Source of the DNA: Herpomyces periplanetae
Lineage: Eukaryota; Ascomycota; Laboulbeniomycetes; Herpomycetales; Herpomycetaceae
Assembly: GCA_009733715.1 (NCBI GenBank)
Contig: WMKJ01000023.1
Location: 1 to 64,000, forward strand
Direction of reading: 5' to 3'
DNA length: 64,000 nucleotides
How positions within the stretch are numbered: the stretch's first letter is position 1; each line of letters opens with the position of its first letter. Under the pieces are notes generated by a model. The model saw nothing but the letters and a program-made list of their open reading frames with translations, searched no databases and was not told the origin of the DNA. The position numbers and the translations under genes are program-made. Positions 22,736 to 35,018 of this stretch are shown piece after piece.

Positions 22736-23594
22736 TCAATTTTTGGCGACGATGGCGAGCATTTTGTTCTTCCACGAATCAATAGCTTCGCTATCGTCGA
22801 CAATTTTCGATAGTATGACGCGTGTTTTTTTCAAATTTTCGCTAAATTGATCTACTTGGCCTTTTAACGCTAAATTATTTATACCCGTAGTAATCCTTAT
22901 CGGTCCTGAAAAACTACCGATTCGGTTCCCACTTGTTGCATCTGTTAATTCGACGCGGACACTTCTCAAATTAATTTCAACGGGTGAAGGATTGGTAAAT
23001 CTTATTGTGACATTACGGTATGCACCGTTAGCGGGAATTTCACTGTCATCGCATGATGACGTATCGGGGGTGAGTGTACATTCGAGACTGTTGGAGAGGA
23101 CTCCGCCCATGGCCGCGAAGTGCAGTGATTTACGAAAAATTATCGGTACACTTAGTCCCAGAGCTTTCGCACGGCTTACTCCGTTATTCAACGTTAGCGT
23201 TACGCTTTCACGTTGAGTTAATTCTCCCAAAATGGCTCCTATGACATTGGAATCGTGCAGTTTCATTTCTTGATCTTGAATCACAATATCTCGGCCCGCC
23301 GGCAATGATCCAATCTCGCCAACTTTCAACTTTCCTAACATTCCATATGTTCCGTGAAGTTCGATTGTCATGGGCTGAATTATCGCTTCAAACGGTCCAC
23401 GATGACGAACTCGTGCTTCAATCGTTAAGCGTATACTTCTAAATTTTCAAAGTACGTTAGCCGTTACAATGAAAATATACTGTATAAGTGTAGTTGCGTA
23501 TTTGGTTAACTTACGACTCTTTAATATCGGATATTGCTATGCGCTTCACGTCCAATATGGCAGAATCCAACAACGATTCAATTACTTTGTCCAT
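22736..23594 (-). CDS. DUF3712-like fungal protein (LEA-type beta fold)
   Basis: Exons 23594-23515 and 23438-22736 give 260 residues, beginning MDKVIESLLDSAILDVKRIA. The intron has donor GTAAGT and acceptor TTTAG, with TC plus A making Ser. The body alternates short beta-like strands: IRLTIEARVRHRGPFEAIIQ, MTIELHG, VTIRFTNPSPVEINLRSVRVEL and INNLALKGQV. That is the pattern of fungal DUF3712 proteins, which resemble LEA14/water-stress domains. Those proteins are usually membrane-anchored in the vacuole or secretory path; here no signal anchor is visible, so an upstream exon could be missing or the protein may be soluble. Function is unknown. Confidence 0.75.
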
Positions 23595-24163
23595 TGCGCT
23601 TTTGGACTATTATCTCCACTAGGTAACCGCACACGTCTATGATCCTAGTACACCTGATTAAGAATAATGCTCCACCTGCTCGCTCCCGTTAACACACTAG
23701 ACCATCAGCCCCCACTTCGTGTGTACGCCGGCAAAATGTGTGTATGTATACACTTTTTCAAGGTATCTCAGGTTAAATGATTAAAGCAATTATCCACTGC
23801 ACCGTAACCAGCGAGTCCCGCTTCATTTAACCCCCTCCCTCTGCTACACTAGTCTTCCATAATCGCATGAAACTTCCTGTTAACGTTACCAAATAAGTGA
23901 TTGTTTATTTGTGTTCATAGGCACACATTTTAGTTCAAACACATGAATATGCTTCGGTCTGCACTGGCCGACGTTTGTACACGTATTTATACACATGTAC
24001 ACACATATTCGCGTTCGCATCCATATCCACATTCACTTCATTCTACGCGCGCACACACAAACATCTGGATTTGTTTGTGTACATAGGCGCATGCGCACAC
24101 ACAAATATACGTGGGCGAGAGCGTATGCGTGTGCTGGAACAGCTTCTGGTGTCAAAACACCAT
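23595..24163. other. intergenic, CA-rich
   Basis: The region holds the promoter of the DUF3712-like gene and the KRR1 3' flank. Between about 23970 and 24130 there is an ACAC/GCAC-rich tract, imperfect dinucleotide-like DNA that keeps several frames open by composition only. Confidence 0.5.
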
Positions 24164-25460
<1,297 letters not shown>

Positions 25461-25989
25461 TTCTGCTACCCTCAAACAAGTTAATATTCTTTGCCACGCG
25501 TTCGCTAAACTTCTCCAAAATTCATCGCCAAAATTCCCTTTTGGGTCCCACGTGATTGTCTGATCACGCGCACTGCTGAGTCATGCGCCCTGTGCCACGC
25601 GCAGCATGATTGGTTAATCGTCAGTCATGTGACAAAATTCCCGATTTGCTGCAGCTTAAAAGCGAATTTGCGGGAAATTTTGGAGGATGAAAGGGTAAAT
25701 TGACTGGTGAACGAACAGATGGATGAACGGATAAATTAATTGCTGAGTTAAATGGATAGAATTGTCTCCCGGCTAATCAATGTGCAACAATAATCAATCG
25801 GTCTGTTTGCATGTCTGCCCGACCGGAGAATTCCATTCAACTCGCCCAATTCACGATCATCTTATTTGGTATGCATAGAATTGATTGGTGTAGTGATGGG
25901 TAAGTTGCAAAATATAAGTTAACTTGGTGTCAAGCTAACTTAAAGCTAATCATGTTGGATTTATCAGTAAACGTTGATGTTGATCGAGT
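25461..25989. other. KRR1 promoter and BCS1 3' flank
   Basis: 529 bases with a compact cluster of sites close to KRR1 (25545-25635), listed separately. The rest is unremarkable AT-rich sequence. Confidence 0.5.
25549..25632 (-). promoter_or_regulatory. site cluster upstream of KRR1
   Basis: Contains CACGTG at 25549-25554, TGAGTCA (AP-1/Gcn4-type) at 25577-25583, an inverted CCAAT box (ATTGG) near 25610 and TCATGTGA at 25625-25632. They lie 89-172 bp upstream of the KRR1 ATG. Function is inferred from the consensus only. Confidence 0.5.
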
Positions 25990-27556
25990 CTAAGTTGTCG
26001 GATCGGAAGACTTGTCCAAGCTCTTCAACTGACTGATTCCGTCTATACATCCTTCAATGTCATCCTTATAACGTAGAAATAATCCTTGAAGTGCCGCTGG
26101 ACTTACGCAGCCCACTAAATTAATACTCTGTATTTCATGTAAAAACCTTTGTTTTCCCATTTGCGAAACATTACTTTCACCGTAAAATTGATCCCATAAT
26201 CCACTGATTTGACTCATTGATGCTAAGTCAAAGTGACACGATAAATCAACTCGACCAGGTCGAATTAATGCTGGATCAAGTCTTTCAACATGATTTGTAG
26301 TTAAGATTATAATACGCTCTTCGGCGCTGGCTACTCCGTCCAATGCATTCAACAGACCAGAGAAGGTTACGGTAGGCCCTGCATAGCCGTATCCATCCAC
26401 CGCCCTACGATTCACAAATGCAGCATCAGCGTCTTCTAACACTACAAGTGTACGAGGTGGTATATTGGTTAATAAATGATTTAATCGATCATCCGTTAGC
26501 CCTTTTTCGCTCACGTTAAGCATAGCAATGCTCATATCTAATTCTCCTGCCATCGCAAATATGAATGAGCTTTTTCCTGTTCCAGGTGCCCCGTAAAATA
26601 AGTAGCCTCTTCTATACGGTATACCACGATCTTGATACCATGATCGATTCTCTAAAAATTGTCGAACATCTCCAAGTATCTTTTCCTTCAATCCTTCAGC
26701 CAACACTACTGAATCTACTGATCTTTTAGCCTTGCCATTTCCAAACAATTTCCATTCACTACCCCAGCTTGTGTAAAGTAGCGTTTTACCCCGTTGTAAT
26801 CTTTGAGCGTATTCGTGTGCTTCGCGTAACATTTCATGAAATATACTACGAAAAGGATATAGCGTTGTTAATGTTATAACTTCAAATGGTGACCCATTCG
26901 TAATGTCCATTGTTTTTTCACGCTGTCGGTTCACAATTACGAATGCATGCTTATACCGAAATACTTGACGTCCGGCTCCTGGAACTAATAAAAATGTGAC
27001 ATTTTTTCCTCCCGATTCCTTTTCCCGTCGCTGAGTTTGAACTTGTAAGTAATGTAACCTTGGATTATACCACCGCCCGATTAACGATATAATCTTTCCA
27101 CATTCTCTGCCATTTTGACCACTTCACAAATCATTTTTTTATTCAGCGTTAACTATAAATAATAATATTATGCATAATCCTCTGTACAATTTATGTATCT
27201 AACCTTTCACTTGCTAATTGACCACGTTGGTGCGCAGTCATCCACTGTAAAAACCACGCGTACGATGCATCATTTTTCGTTAATTCAACGTTAATCACCA
27301 TTCGTTTTTGTAAAGCAATCGCAACTCGTACAGCTCCCCGCTGTCCCAAACGAAATGCTGTTGCTACCGCTGCTAATCCAAATCCCTATTTCAAATATAA
27401 GCCTTTATCACCAGCATAACCGTTGCGGGTGCCTTTCGCACTAAAATTTTCTTCCATAAGAAACCTTACCGCTGTAAATATGGAATTCTCCCTTAGCATC
27501 TTCATTACTCCCCCTCCACTTCCCCCATCCACCGTATCAATTATACTACCTCCCAT
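25990..27556 (-). CDS. BCS1: BCS1 mitochondrial AAA chaperone for complex III
   Basis: Exons 27556-27470, 27385-27204 and 27106-25990 give 461 residues, close to the yeast length. BCS1 is an inner-membrane AAA ATPase that moves the folded Rieske protein across the membrane during bc1 complex assembly. The N-terminal transmembrane segment GFGLAAVATAFRLG is followed by the BCS1-specific region with YAWFLQWM and TFLLVPGAGRQVF. The AAA module has Walker A GAPGTGKSS (about 262-270), Walker B LVVLEDADAAF (about 310-320) and the arginine-finger region DPALIRPGRVDLSCHF. Donors are GTAAGG and the unusual GTTAGA. It is divergent from TIM22 over a 242-bp shared promoter. Confidence 0.95.
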
Positions 27557-27671
27557 AATTTATCATTCCAAAATTTAACATTCAATAAAATATTTTTTTG
27601 TCGCCAATTCACTTCCAACTCTCAAATTTTCGTTCATCACGCCTGTGCCAGCCACGCTAATGTGGCGTACA

Positions 27672-27679
27672 TCACATGA
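27672..27679 (+). promoter_or_regulatory. TCACATGA between BCS1 and TIM22
   Basis: Lies 116 bp upstream of the BCS1 ATG and 120 bp upstream of the TIM22 ATG, so it is central to a divergent mitochondrial gene pair. Confidence 0.5.
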
Positions 27680-27798
27680 CAGTCAATCGATTCGATTATC
27701 ATTTTCGCGCGGACGCGCGTGATGGTAAAAAAGGTTGAACGCTTGTTCATTACTTTGACATTACCGCATTGTCTTATCAATTGTCTTTTAAACACGTT

Positions 27799-28587
27799 AT
27801 GAGTTCAAATTTGTGGAATTATGTCATTCCGGGTGCCAATGCGTCAGGTAATGGTGATGTCTCTGCTGAAGAGCGAGCTCAAATACAATTGGTATGCGCG
27901 CGCCTTATTGCTCCCTACATCGCAAAATCGTGGTTTTTTTCATGTCTTTTATCTTGATTAAATATTGACCTTAATTCATTAGGTTCAGGCTGCCGCTGAC
28001 AGCTGTTTGGCTAAATGTATAATATCTGGCGTTGTGGGCTCTGGATTAGGTGTAATGTTCGGCATTTTCACTTCATCCGTGCGTTATCAATCTTTTTAAA
28101 TATTACTCCCTTCTGGTTACACATTGGACGCCTATCGTTTAACTGGTTACTCTCCTCCATTACGTATATACACAACTTATTGTTCAATTATCGCTAATTT
28201 TAGCTGAGTGGTTTTTTGACAACCATTGTAAAGTTGTAGATGCGTTATGACACTCCGATATCTTCATCGCCTGAAATAACTTCCTTGCCTATACGCCAAC
28301 AGATCAAGTTGGGATTTCGTGATATGTACCGTACGGCTATTTCAACTGGGCGTAACTTTGGTATTGTAGGCGCAATATTCAGCGGATCAGAATGCTGTAT
28401 TGAATCATTCCGCGCAAAAAATGACATATGGAATGGGCTTTGGGCTGGCTGTTTTACCGGCGGTGTTTTAGCTCGTAAATCCGGTCCCAAGGCTGCCGCT
28501 CTCGGAGCTGGAGGCTTCGCTCTCTTCAGTTTGGCTATTGAGTATTGGCTACGAAAACCTGAAGATGAAAAGCGCTATGCCCTGTAA
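27799..28587 (+). CDS. TIM22: TIM22 carrier translocase channel subunit
   Basis: Exons 27799-27891, 27983-28078 and 28240-28587 give 178 residues. Tim22 forms the inner-membrane channel that inserts carrier proteins. The family core is clear: QAAADSCLAKCIISGVVGSGLG, YDTP, then LGFRDMYRTAISTGRNFGIVGAIFSGSECCIESFRAKND and the last helices GCFTGGVLARKSGPKAAALG. The conserved cysteine pair positions of the family are present. All introns are phase 0; the second uses donor GTGCGT and is 161 nt. The start ATG giving MSSNLWNYVIPG follows an upstream in-frame TTG only. Confidence 0.95.
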
Positions 28588-29719
28588 ACCTTTCCATTTA
28601 ACTTAGCTCCTCGCATTACTCACATTAGCCTTACTACCATTTTCAAGCGTAGACGCCAACCTTGGTACGAAATAACTTTTCTTGCTTGCTAAATTTGAAT
28701 AACCTATAAGTTGAATTTTAAAATTAGAAAATGGGTTCTGCTAACGTGCTTAATTCCGTTGAATGCCTTATAATAGCAAAGTTTGCTCGATGAAATTCCC
28801 TTGGTGCGAAGTTTACCTAGCTTGTGCCGGCGAAAATTCGTTACTTTAGAAAATTTTTGGTGGTCATTTAATTATGCGCTCGGATGCGCGAGTCATCGCA
28901 TATGGTTCAGTGTAATTAAATTATTGGAATTATTCTTGTATGTAAGTTCAATTATCTGAATAGATGAGCTATGCTCTACACAGCATATGATCGTGCTGAA
29001 ACTGGTTCGAGTGTATCATTATTCCCGTTATTAACGCGGTGGTTGATGCACCAATCACAGCGGCTCATTTGGCGGTCTGGAAAACCCTTACCGTGCACAA
29101 CCCGTCAATCAGCAAAGATTTAACAAGAGGGGATATGGCGAAGTAAAAGCAACCAAACACCTTTTAAAAAAAAAGTAATCCTCAAATAGTTAACATGATC
29201 GTTCATTTCGGTGTTGCTTGATAAAGTGTTGTCTGTCCAACGTTTTGTATTTTACATATTAAATTTTTATGCGCAGAGTTTACTGGCAAAGTTCCACAGA
29301 ATGTTTCACGAGTGGAAATCTTTCATAAAAATTAAATAGGATCCTTTCACCTCCGCATTCAAATTGACAAATCATCTAGAATGATTTGCCGTAAAAGTAT
29401 TAAAGTCGAACGATACATATCGTATTAAATTGGCGATTAATCTGGTTAGATGATCCGCGTGACATAATGCATCCCACGATCTGAGTTCGGAAAGAATCTA
29501 CGGAATAATGGAACAACATGCGACAAGGTCGACCCTAGCTTGTCAGTCAATTCAATTATCCGCATAGGGAACTAAAAGTTTGCTAAACTGATTAAAATAC
29601 TTAAATTTTACGCCAAATGAACTGCGACAGGCATAGCACGATTTAAACTCAACATTAAACTTCATTTTAACGGAATTCAAAACCCACGCAAAACAGTCAG
29701 ATAAACCGACGAATATAAT
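28588..29719. other. intergenic
   Basis: 1.1 kb AT-rich, with one A9-like run near 29165. A GTAAGT and AATAG pair at 28941-28965 does not flank convincing coding sequence. No RNA gene was recognised. Confidence 0.45.
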
Positions 29720-30090
29720 ATGTATACAAACGTAAGTATCCAGTGAATGTAGAGTTAAGAAATTAAAATCTCGGAGTAAATACGATAAAAGTAAACGTGA
29801 AAGTGAAAATAAAACGGTTAACGCAATTTCGAGCGCTGCGTCACAGAAAATTCGCCCTTTCGGAATCGGAAATTACATTAGGCCGGACCTCCACGACTTG
29901 CCCGCACTTGCCCAAACCGGTAGTATTTTATCGCCATCGCACCTTCCTGATCCAGTACAGGTATGCTTTGTCATCCAAAACCCACGCATTGTGGCGCAGG
30001 AGAGGCTGTGAGTGCAGTGTGGCTGATTCCCGTTTGGTCTTGGAACTTTTGGAGCTAAATGAGGAGACTTTTTGGGGTAAAAACTTTTAA
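29720..30090 (+). CDS. Candidate 50-residue protein in three exons
   Basis: Exons 29720-29731, 29847-29960 and 30064-30090. All introns are phase 0, with donors GTAAGT and GTATGC, acceptors TCACAG and ATGAG, and branch-like GTTAAC and GCTAAAT. The joined product starts MYTNKIRPFGIGNYIRPDLH and ends ETFWGKNF. I do not recognise it; size and Pro/aromatic content would suit a small mitochondrial or ribosomal subunit. Given that QCR9 in this window also starts with a 9-nt exon, the model is credible, but a chance open frame is possible. Confidence 0.35.
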
Positions 30091-30833
30091 TTTGTCGGTC
30101 AATTAATAGGATTTCTATAAAAAAGTCTTCACTAGTTATCCAATCACATTTCAAAATATTTATACCCAATACTTACATCCCCACTAATCTATAATCAATC
30201 TATATTGTGCTTGGAATTCATGTCAGGAAACTGCCTCATTCTCTCCTCTCCTTTAGTATTGGTCTAAAATAGTATGTTTGCTGTTCTACTACATTTATTA
30301 ACCATGTTCCCTTCGCAAATATTAATCCAATTACCTCTAAACTTCAATTCTATTTCCTTATTTTAATCCACTCTTACTCTCCCTACCCTCCCATCACCTC
30401 ATTCCACTTTCCTCCACGGCATTCATGCAACCAAGTCACATGACTTGGATTTTGGTGATAACTAACTTGGTCGTTATGGTTTTAAGCACGATCATCATGA
30501 CTTTATCAATTCAACATGCTACATTGTGTACATGGGACATTATCAGTATGAAAATATATTTATTGGTATAATCGAGTATTTAACAAGTTATCTTACTTAT
30601 ACCAAGTCGGATTCTTACTACTTGTTTAACAAAGCACTGCGAAAATTTCTTCTACTAAATTCAACGCTTCGCCAAATATTCATCCGTACTACGAATCACA
30701 AGCTTCACTATTCCTTAATCAATTTACACCTTTATTCGAGTAGATTAAACGAAAATTAAATAGTATTGACTATTCAATACTATCATACTCCGGCTGGTTT
30801 CCTCTTCCTTAATCGTTTGAGTTAACAAACTCC
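30091..30833. other. intergenic region upstream of the cytidylyltransferase gene
   Basis: 743 bases, AT-rich and pyrimidine-rich, containing TCACATGA at 30436-30443 (391 bp before the assigned ATG). No supported gene. Confidence 0.5.
30436..30443 (+). promoter_or_regulatory. TCACATGA upstream of the cytidylyltransferase gene
   Basis: An 8-bp site embedded in the larger imperfect palindrome CCAAGTCACATGACTTGG. Confidence 0.5.
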
Positions 30834-32611
30834 ATGGTACGATATTTCTGTATATCAATTTATTAATCTAACTTTTTACATTCCGGTAAAATTTTTACCT
30901 GAAAATTACTTTTTCCTCAGGAAGAAGAAGTTCCCCCTAAAGGCAAATGGCCAATTGACCCCCAAGATGATGAGCCAGTATCCGAAGATCGAATATGGAT
31001 AGACGGCTGCTTTGACTTCTCACATCATGGTATACATAATCTCATTTCATTCAGTGACAATTTATTCTTGCGGAATTATAACTGGTTACACGCCTTTCAG
31101 GTCATGCTGGTGCTATGCTTCAGGCTAGAAGACTCGGTACCGAGCTTTTCGTAGGCATTCATTCAGATGAGGAAATACTCATAAATAAAGGACCATCGGT
31201 GATGACTCTAGAAGAAAGGTTAGCAATTTTTTCTGCTCCTACTCCCTAACTTTATTACCCCAATTCCAACCAACGTGAATTAACCATTATGATCTCGAAC
31301 CAGAGTTGCAAGTGTTTCTTCAAATCGATGGACTACCAAAGTGATTCCCCATGCCCCCTATATAACATCACTTCCTTGGGTTAGACATTACGGTTGTCAA
31401 TACGTCGTTCATGGTGATGATATAACGTCAGACGCTTCAGGTAACGACTGCTACCGATTTGTTAAAGCCGCCGGACAATTTAAAATGGTTAAACGAACCC
31501 CCGGCATCAGTACTACCGATCTTGTCGGTCGTATGCTACTATGCACTAAAATTCACTTTATCAAAAATGTAGAAGATGTGTTAAAGGGTCATGAAGGTCA
31601 TGGTGACTATGAAGAAAGAATGTTACGCGGTATAGATTATTCTGTACGCTTAAAAGATTTTTCAACCGATGAAACCGGTTATGCCCCAAAGTCTGAGGTT
31701 TGGATATACAAAGGCGTTCAGAGGGTACATAGTAGATCGACCCTACAAATTAGTAACGCCCAAAACGAATCTTTTCTCACCGACCCTTCACAGCTTTATC
31801 ATAATCGTCAAGTTTTTCACAAAATTATTTCCGGTCAAAAGCCTCGTCCCGACCAAAGAATTGTATACGTTGATGGTGGTTTCGACTTATTTACACCGGG
31901 ACATGCTGAATTTTTACACAAGGTAACCGAAGCTGAACTTGCTGAAGCGCAGCGCAACGGATGGTATAGTGAACAGGCTAAACAGTCTAGACTTGAAGTT
32001 TACGGGCAAGATTATCCGCCATTCTACCTCATTGTGGGTGTTCATGACGATGAGACCATCAATTCTCGTAAAGGCCTGAACTATCCTATCATGAATATAC
32101 TCGAGCGTAGTTTGTGCATTTTACAGTGTCGAGTAAGTTTTCCCTAACCTTGAATTTGTCAATAACCTTAATATTCACTGACCCGATATTATCGTGCTTC
32201 ATCAAGTATACCGACCTTCTATTAATGAATGCACCGTACATCTTAACCCGAGAATACTTGTCTTCTCTGCCGTACGTGAATAAACTTTCAGGCCCGTGTT
32301 CCGAGCCCACAGGACGAGAACATCAGGACTCGAATACTTCACATAAACTTACGTATCCCAGCGCAGTCTATCACGGACCAACGGCTTACATGTCTGCTGA
32401 AATTAACCCGTATTCTGAAGCTCATTCTCTTGGTATACTTCGCAAGATTGAGTCTCATCGATTCAATGATTTAAACGCCGGTGTGATCGTTCAACGGATT
32501 GTCGAAAGACGAAGCAAATATGAAGAACGTCAGCGAGCTAAATCCTTTAAAAATGTCATCGAAGATCGTGCTAAATATAACGAAAATTGTGGTCGTGAAC
32601 TCGATGAATAA
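30834..32611 (+). CDS. ECT1: Ethanolamine-phosphate cytidylyltransferase
   Basis: Exons 30834-30836, 30921-31029, 31101-31218, 31304-32132 and 32207-32611 give 487 residues. The enzyme makes CDP-ethanolamine from CTP and phosphoethanolamine in the Kennedy pathway. The first cytidylyltransferase domain has DGCFDFSHHGHAGAMLQARR, then VGIHSDEEI, MTLEER, VIPHAPY, VHGDDIT and ISTTDLVGRMLL. The second has VDGGFDLFTPGHAEFL, YPIMNILERSL and IVQRI. In the second domain the HxGH signature reads TPGH, so only the first site looks catalytic. A linker of about 100 residues and an insert after LHKV make it longer than animal or yeast orthologues. The first exon appears to be just ATG; donors include GTACGA, GTATAC and GTTAGC. 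Confidence 0.93.
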
Positions 32612-32853
32612 TCTCGGTATATTGGTGCAAATCTAATCGGTTCTTAGTTTGAAAGACGCATTAAACTTATGTTTTATAGTGTGCACAGAATATAAAGGCG
32701 TTCATCACTTTTGGTATAGACGTATTGTTAAATCACCGTTTTTTGGCTTATCTTACTTAAATAAAATAAATTGATTCCGAAACTGCGTATATGAATAGTC
32801 CCTGATAATTGTTAATAGTAACACTTAACTCATGCGGTTAGAGGTGAGTTAAA

Positions 32854-34221
32854 TCAAGCTATACCATGTGAATGCACACTTCTAGCCAACACTAACCGTC
32901 GTAAAAATTGATTTAAATTACACTTAATTCCAAGTTCACTGGCACGTCGTAATATATACCCATTCAAGTAGTCAATCTCTGTAGGTGCACCACGCCGGAT
33001 TGCTGATAGCATAGAGCTGTAATTGGCTTTGGTCCGTTCTGCTGTATCGACAACCTTGAGCTCTAGGTTTCGGGGTAAAAAATGAGACCTTAACTGGGAA
33101 TTATTCCGCACTTCGGGTAAAGAGCGTATGACAAAAGAGATTTCTTCGGTAAGAGAACGAATAAAATCTAGTAGTAAACCATTGGCAAGTAATGTTCCGT
33201 TACGCGCGTCTACCAGCACCGTAAGTGGGTTAATTACACAATTAACGGCGAGTTTCTCCAGTTGTAGCTGAAATAATTTATCATATTTAACTTTTGATGC
33301 TTTTAAACGTGTTGCTAAGCAGAGTACATCCATAAGGTATGTGGAAGAGCGAGTCGTCACGGAATAATTCGTTGTACAACCCTTGTCTCGTGATAATGTA
33401 AAAGAATTAACAGTATTGCGGGGGAGTAAGGCAAGGTGAAGTGTCCCATTGCCAGTATGTTTCACAGACCAAGGATCAATTGATGTGACTCCGTGAGAGA
33501 TGACACCTTGAATGTAGCTAGGACGACTTTTAATATCGGGAAACACATTTTGGTTGACCTGTTCCAAAATTCCCATCCCATTTTGGATAAAAGCGACTGT
33601 GGATAAATGATTTAATCGGTGTCGTACACTCAGTAGTGCAGAGCAAGTTGCATAAGCTGGAACTGTTACAATCAGGTTTTGAATGTGCATAGAATTAGTA
33701 CTCGGATTCACCGTGTGGGGTTTATGATCGCAACAAATATCAATCGGGGGACAATATTCACATGCAAAGCCACCGTGACGGAGATAAATGTCATCTGTAC
33801 CAACGCTGTGACCATTTTGTGTGTAGTCGACGTAAGGAATTAGATTAATTGTTTGCTGACCACCAATCCATTCATTGTGTAGGGATTTTCTGTGAAAAAT
33901 CAAGTGAACTGAAGAATGCCTTTCTGTACGCCTCTGTATATCACAAGTTCCTGTATTGGAGTACAACAGAGAATGAGCGATGAACTTCCCAATACTTCCT
34001 AACCCCAATATATATACGGGTAGTTGACAAGGTAGTAAATGGTCCTTGGACTGTATACTTGGTATAATACGAGACGCTGAACACTGTTTAATTTGATTTA
34101 TGGCCTGATTAAGCCCATTGCGCTGAATAGTCGGAGACCAACCCGGTCGAATGCGCAAGAGAAATTGACGTGTTAGTAATGGGCCATTAACATACCCGAT
34201 TCGGTAAATTATATTAACCAT
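32854..34221 (-). CDS. PAN5: Ketopantoate reductase (2-dehydropantoate 2-reductase)
   Basis: Single exon of 455 residues from the ATG giving MVNIIYRIGYVNG; an upstream non-ATG extension was not used. The enzyme reduces ketopantoate to pantoate with NADPH in pantothenate and CoA synthesis. The Rossmann motif is VYILGLGSIG (about 69-78). The fungal family motifs FIQNGMGILEQ, GVISHGV, KLAVNCVINPLTVLVDARNG and RGAPTEIDYLNGYI are all present, with the Lys/Asn/Glu catalytic set in these blocks. The N-terminus is basic and hydroxylated and may target mitochondria. The fungal family also contains Cbs2-like paralogues, so the exact orthologue is less certain than the family. A TCATGTGA site lies 180 bp upstream. 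Confidence 0.88.
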   Translation of the reverse strand: MVNIIYRIGYVNGPLLTRQFLLRIRPGWSPTIQRNGLNQAINQIKQCSASRIIPSIQSKDHLLPCQLPVYILGLGSIGKFIAHSLLYSNTGTCDIQRRTERHSSVHLIFHRKSLHNEWIGGQQTINLIPYVDYTQNGHSVGTDDIYLRHGGFACEYCPPIDICCDHKPHTVNPSTNSMHIQNLIVTVPAYATCSALLSVRHRLNHLSTVAFIQNGMGILEQVNQNVFPDIKSRPSYIQGVISHGVTSIDPWSVKHTGNGTLHLALLPRNTVNSFTLSRDKGCTTNYSVTTRSSTYLMDVLCLATRLKASKVKYDKLFQLQLEKLAVNCVINPLTVLVDARNGTLLANGLLLDFIRSLTEEISFVIRSLPEVRNNSQLRSHFLPRNLELKVVDTAERTKANYSSMLSAIRRGAPTEIDYLNGYILRRASELGIKCNLNQFLRRLVLARSVHSHGIA

Positions 34222-35018
34222 AATAGTCAAATTGCAACGCCCTACGTAGCAACCCTTCAATTATAAGATGGTTTAGTCCAATGACAACGCATTATAGTAC
34301 AAGCCTACAAAAAACTATTCGAAGTTAATTAGCACGATAACTTCAATGCATAAATTATGAACATACACACCTTAGAACGACTATAGACAGGATACAATAG
34401 TCATGTGACACCTTGAAGGGCTCTCGTACACGCGACTCGTGGAAGTTTGAAGTTGAACACCAAGGATAGTGAGGGAATTTGATACATTTACTGCGAAATA
34501 AATTTGCGAATAATATTCGCTTTATATGAGCTAAATTGTGTGTGCAAATGTGTATGCAAAAGCTTGTGGCCAAGCAACTCTACTTGAGCAAATGGAACAA
34601 AACTGATAAGGACGGTAAAAAACGGGAGTATAGTAAAAAATTATTAAAATAAGACAAACGTAGGACAATCCGTAAACCCAAATATAACCCTAGCAAGCTT
34701 CACTCAATCAATTAAAACTACTAGTTAACTTAATAGTTAAATTAATTCAAAGCTTCAAACTTTCCAGTTCCTGTCACATCGACGTGAAAAGCCGAATTTG
34801 ACGGCTTAGTAATATTTTAAGAGGAACAAAGTAAATCCAGAGGGCGACAAATCTCGTGACTCATTATGTAATAGGAATCCGATGGAGTGGCAAATAGTAA
34901 GTCCGGCCGAGGATGAGGAAATTTTGCCGATTTTGGAGAGAAGTTAGAGGATTTACAACTTTGTATTTGGTTTTAATATTTTTGAGGTGTATGTTTTGAG
35001 ATATTGTAGGATTGATTA
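34222..35018. other. divergent promoter of ketopantoate reductase and LRP1 genes
   Basis: 797 bases without a coding frame of note. It contains TCATGTGA at 34401-34408 and a 13-mer ATTTTGCCGATTT at 34921-34933, which recurs upstream of QCR9. Confidence 0.5.
34401..34408 (-). promoter_or_regulatory. TCATGTGA (reverse of TCACATGA) upstream of ketopantoate reductase
   Basis: Lies 180 bp before the start codon of the minus-strand gene. Same motif as at other promoters in the window. Confidence 0.5.

Noticed and set aside
29847-30920. Joining the exon ending at 29960 to the cytidylyltransferase exon at 30921
   Set aside because: The phase fits, but the intron would be 960 nt, far above neighbours, and the ATG-only exon gives a normal-length N-terminus. 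Left as an alternative to test.
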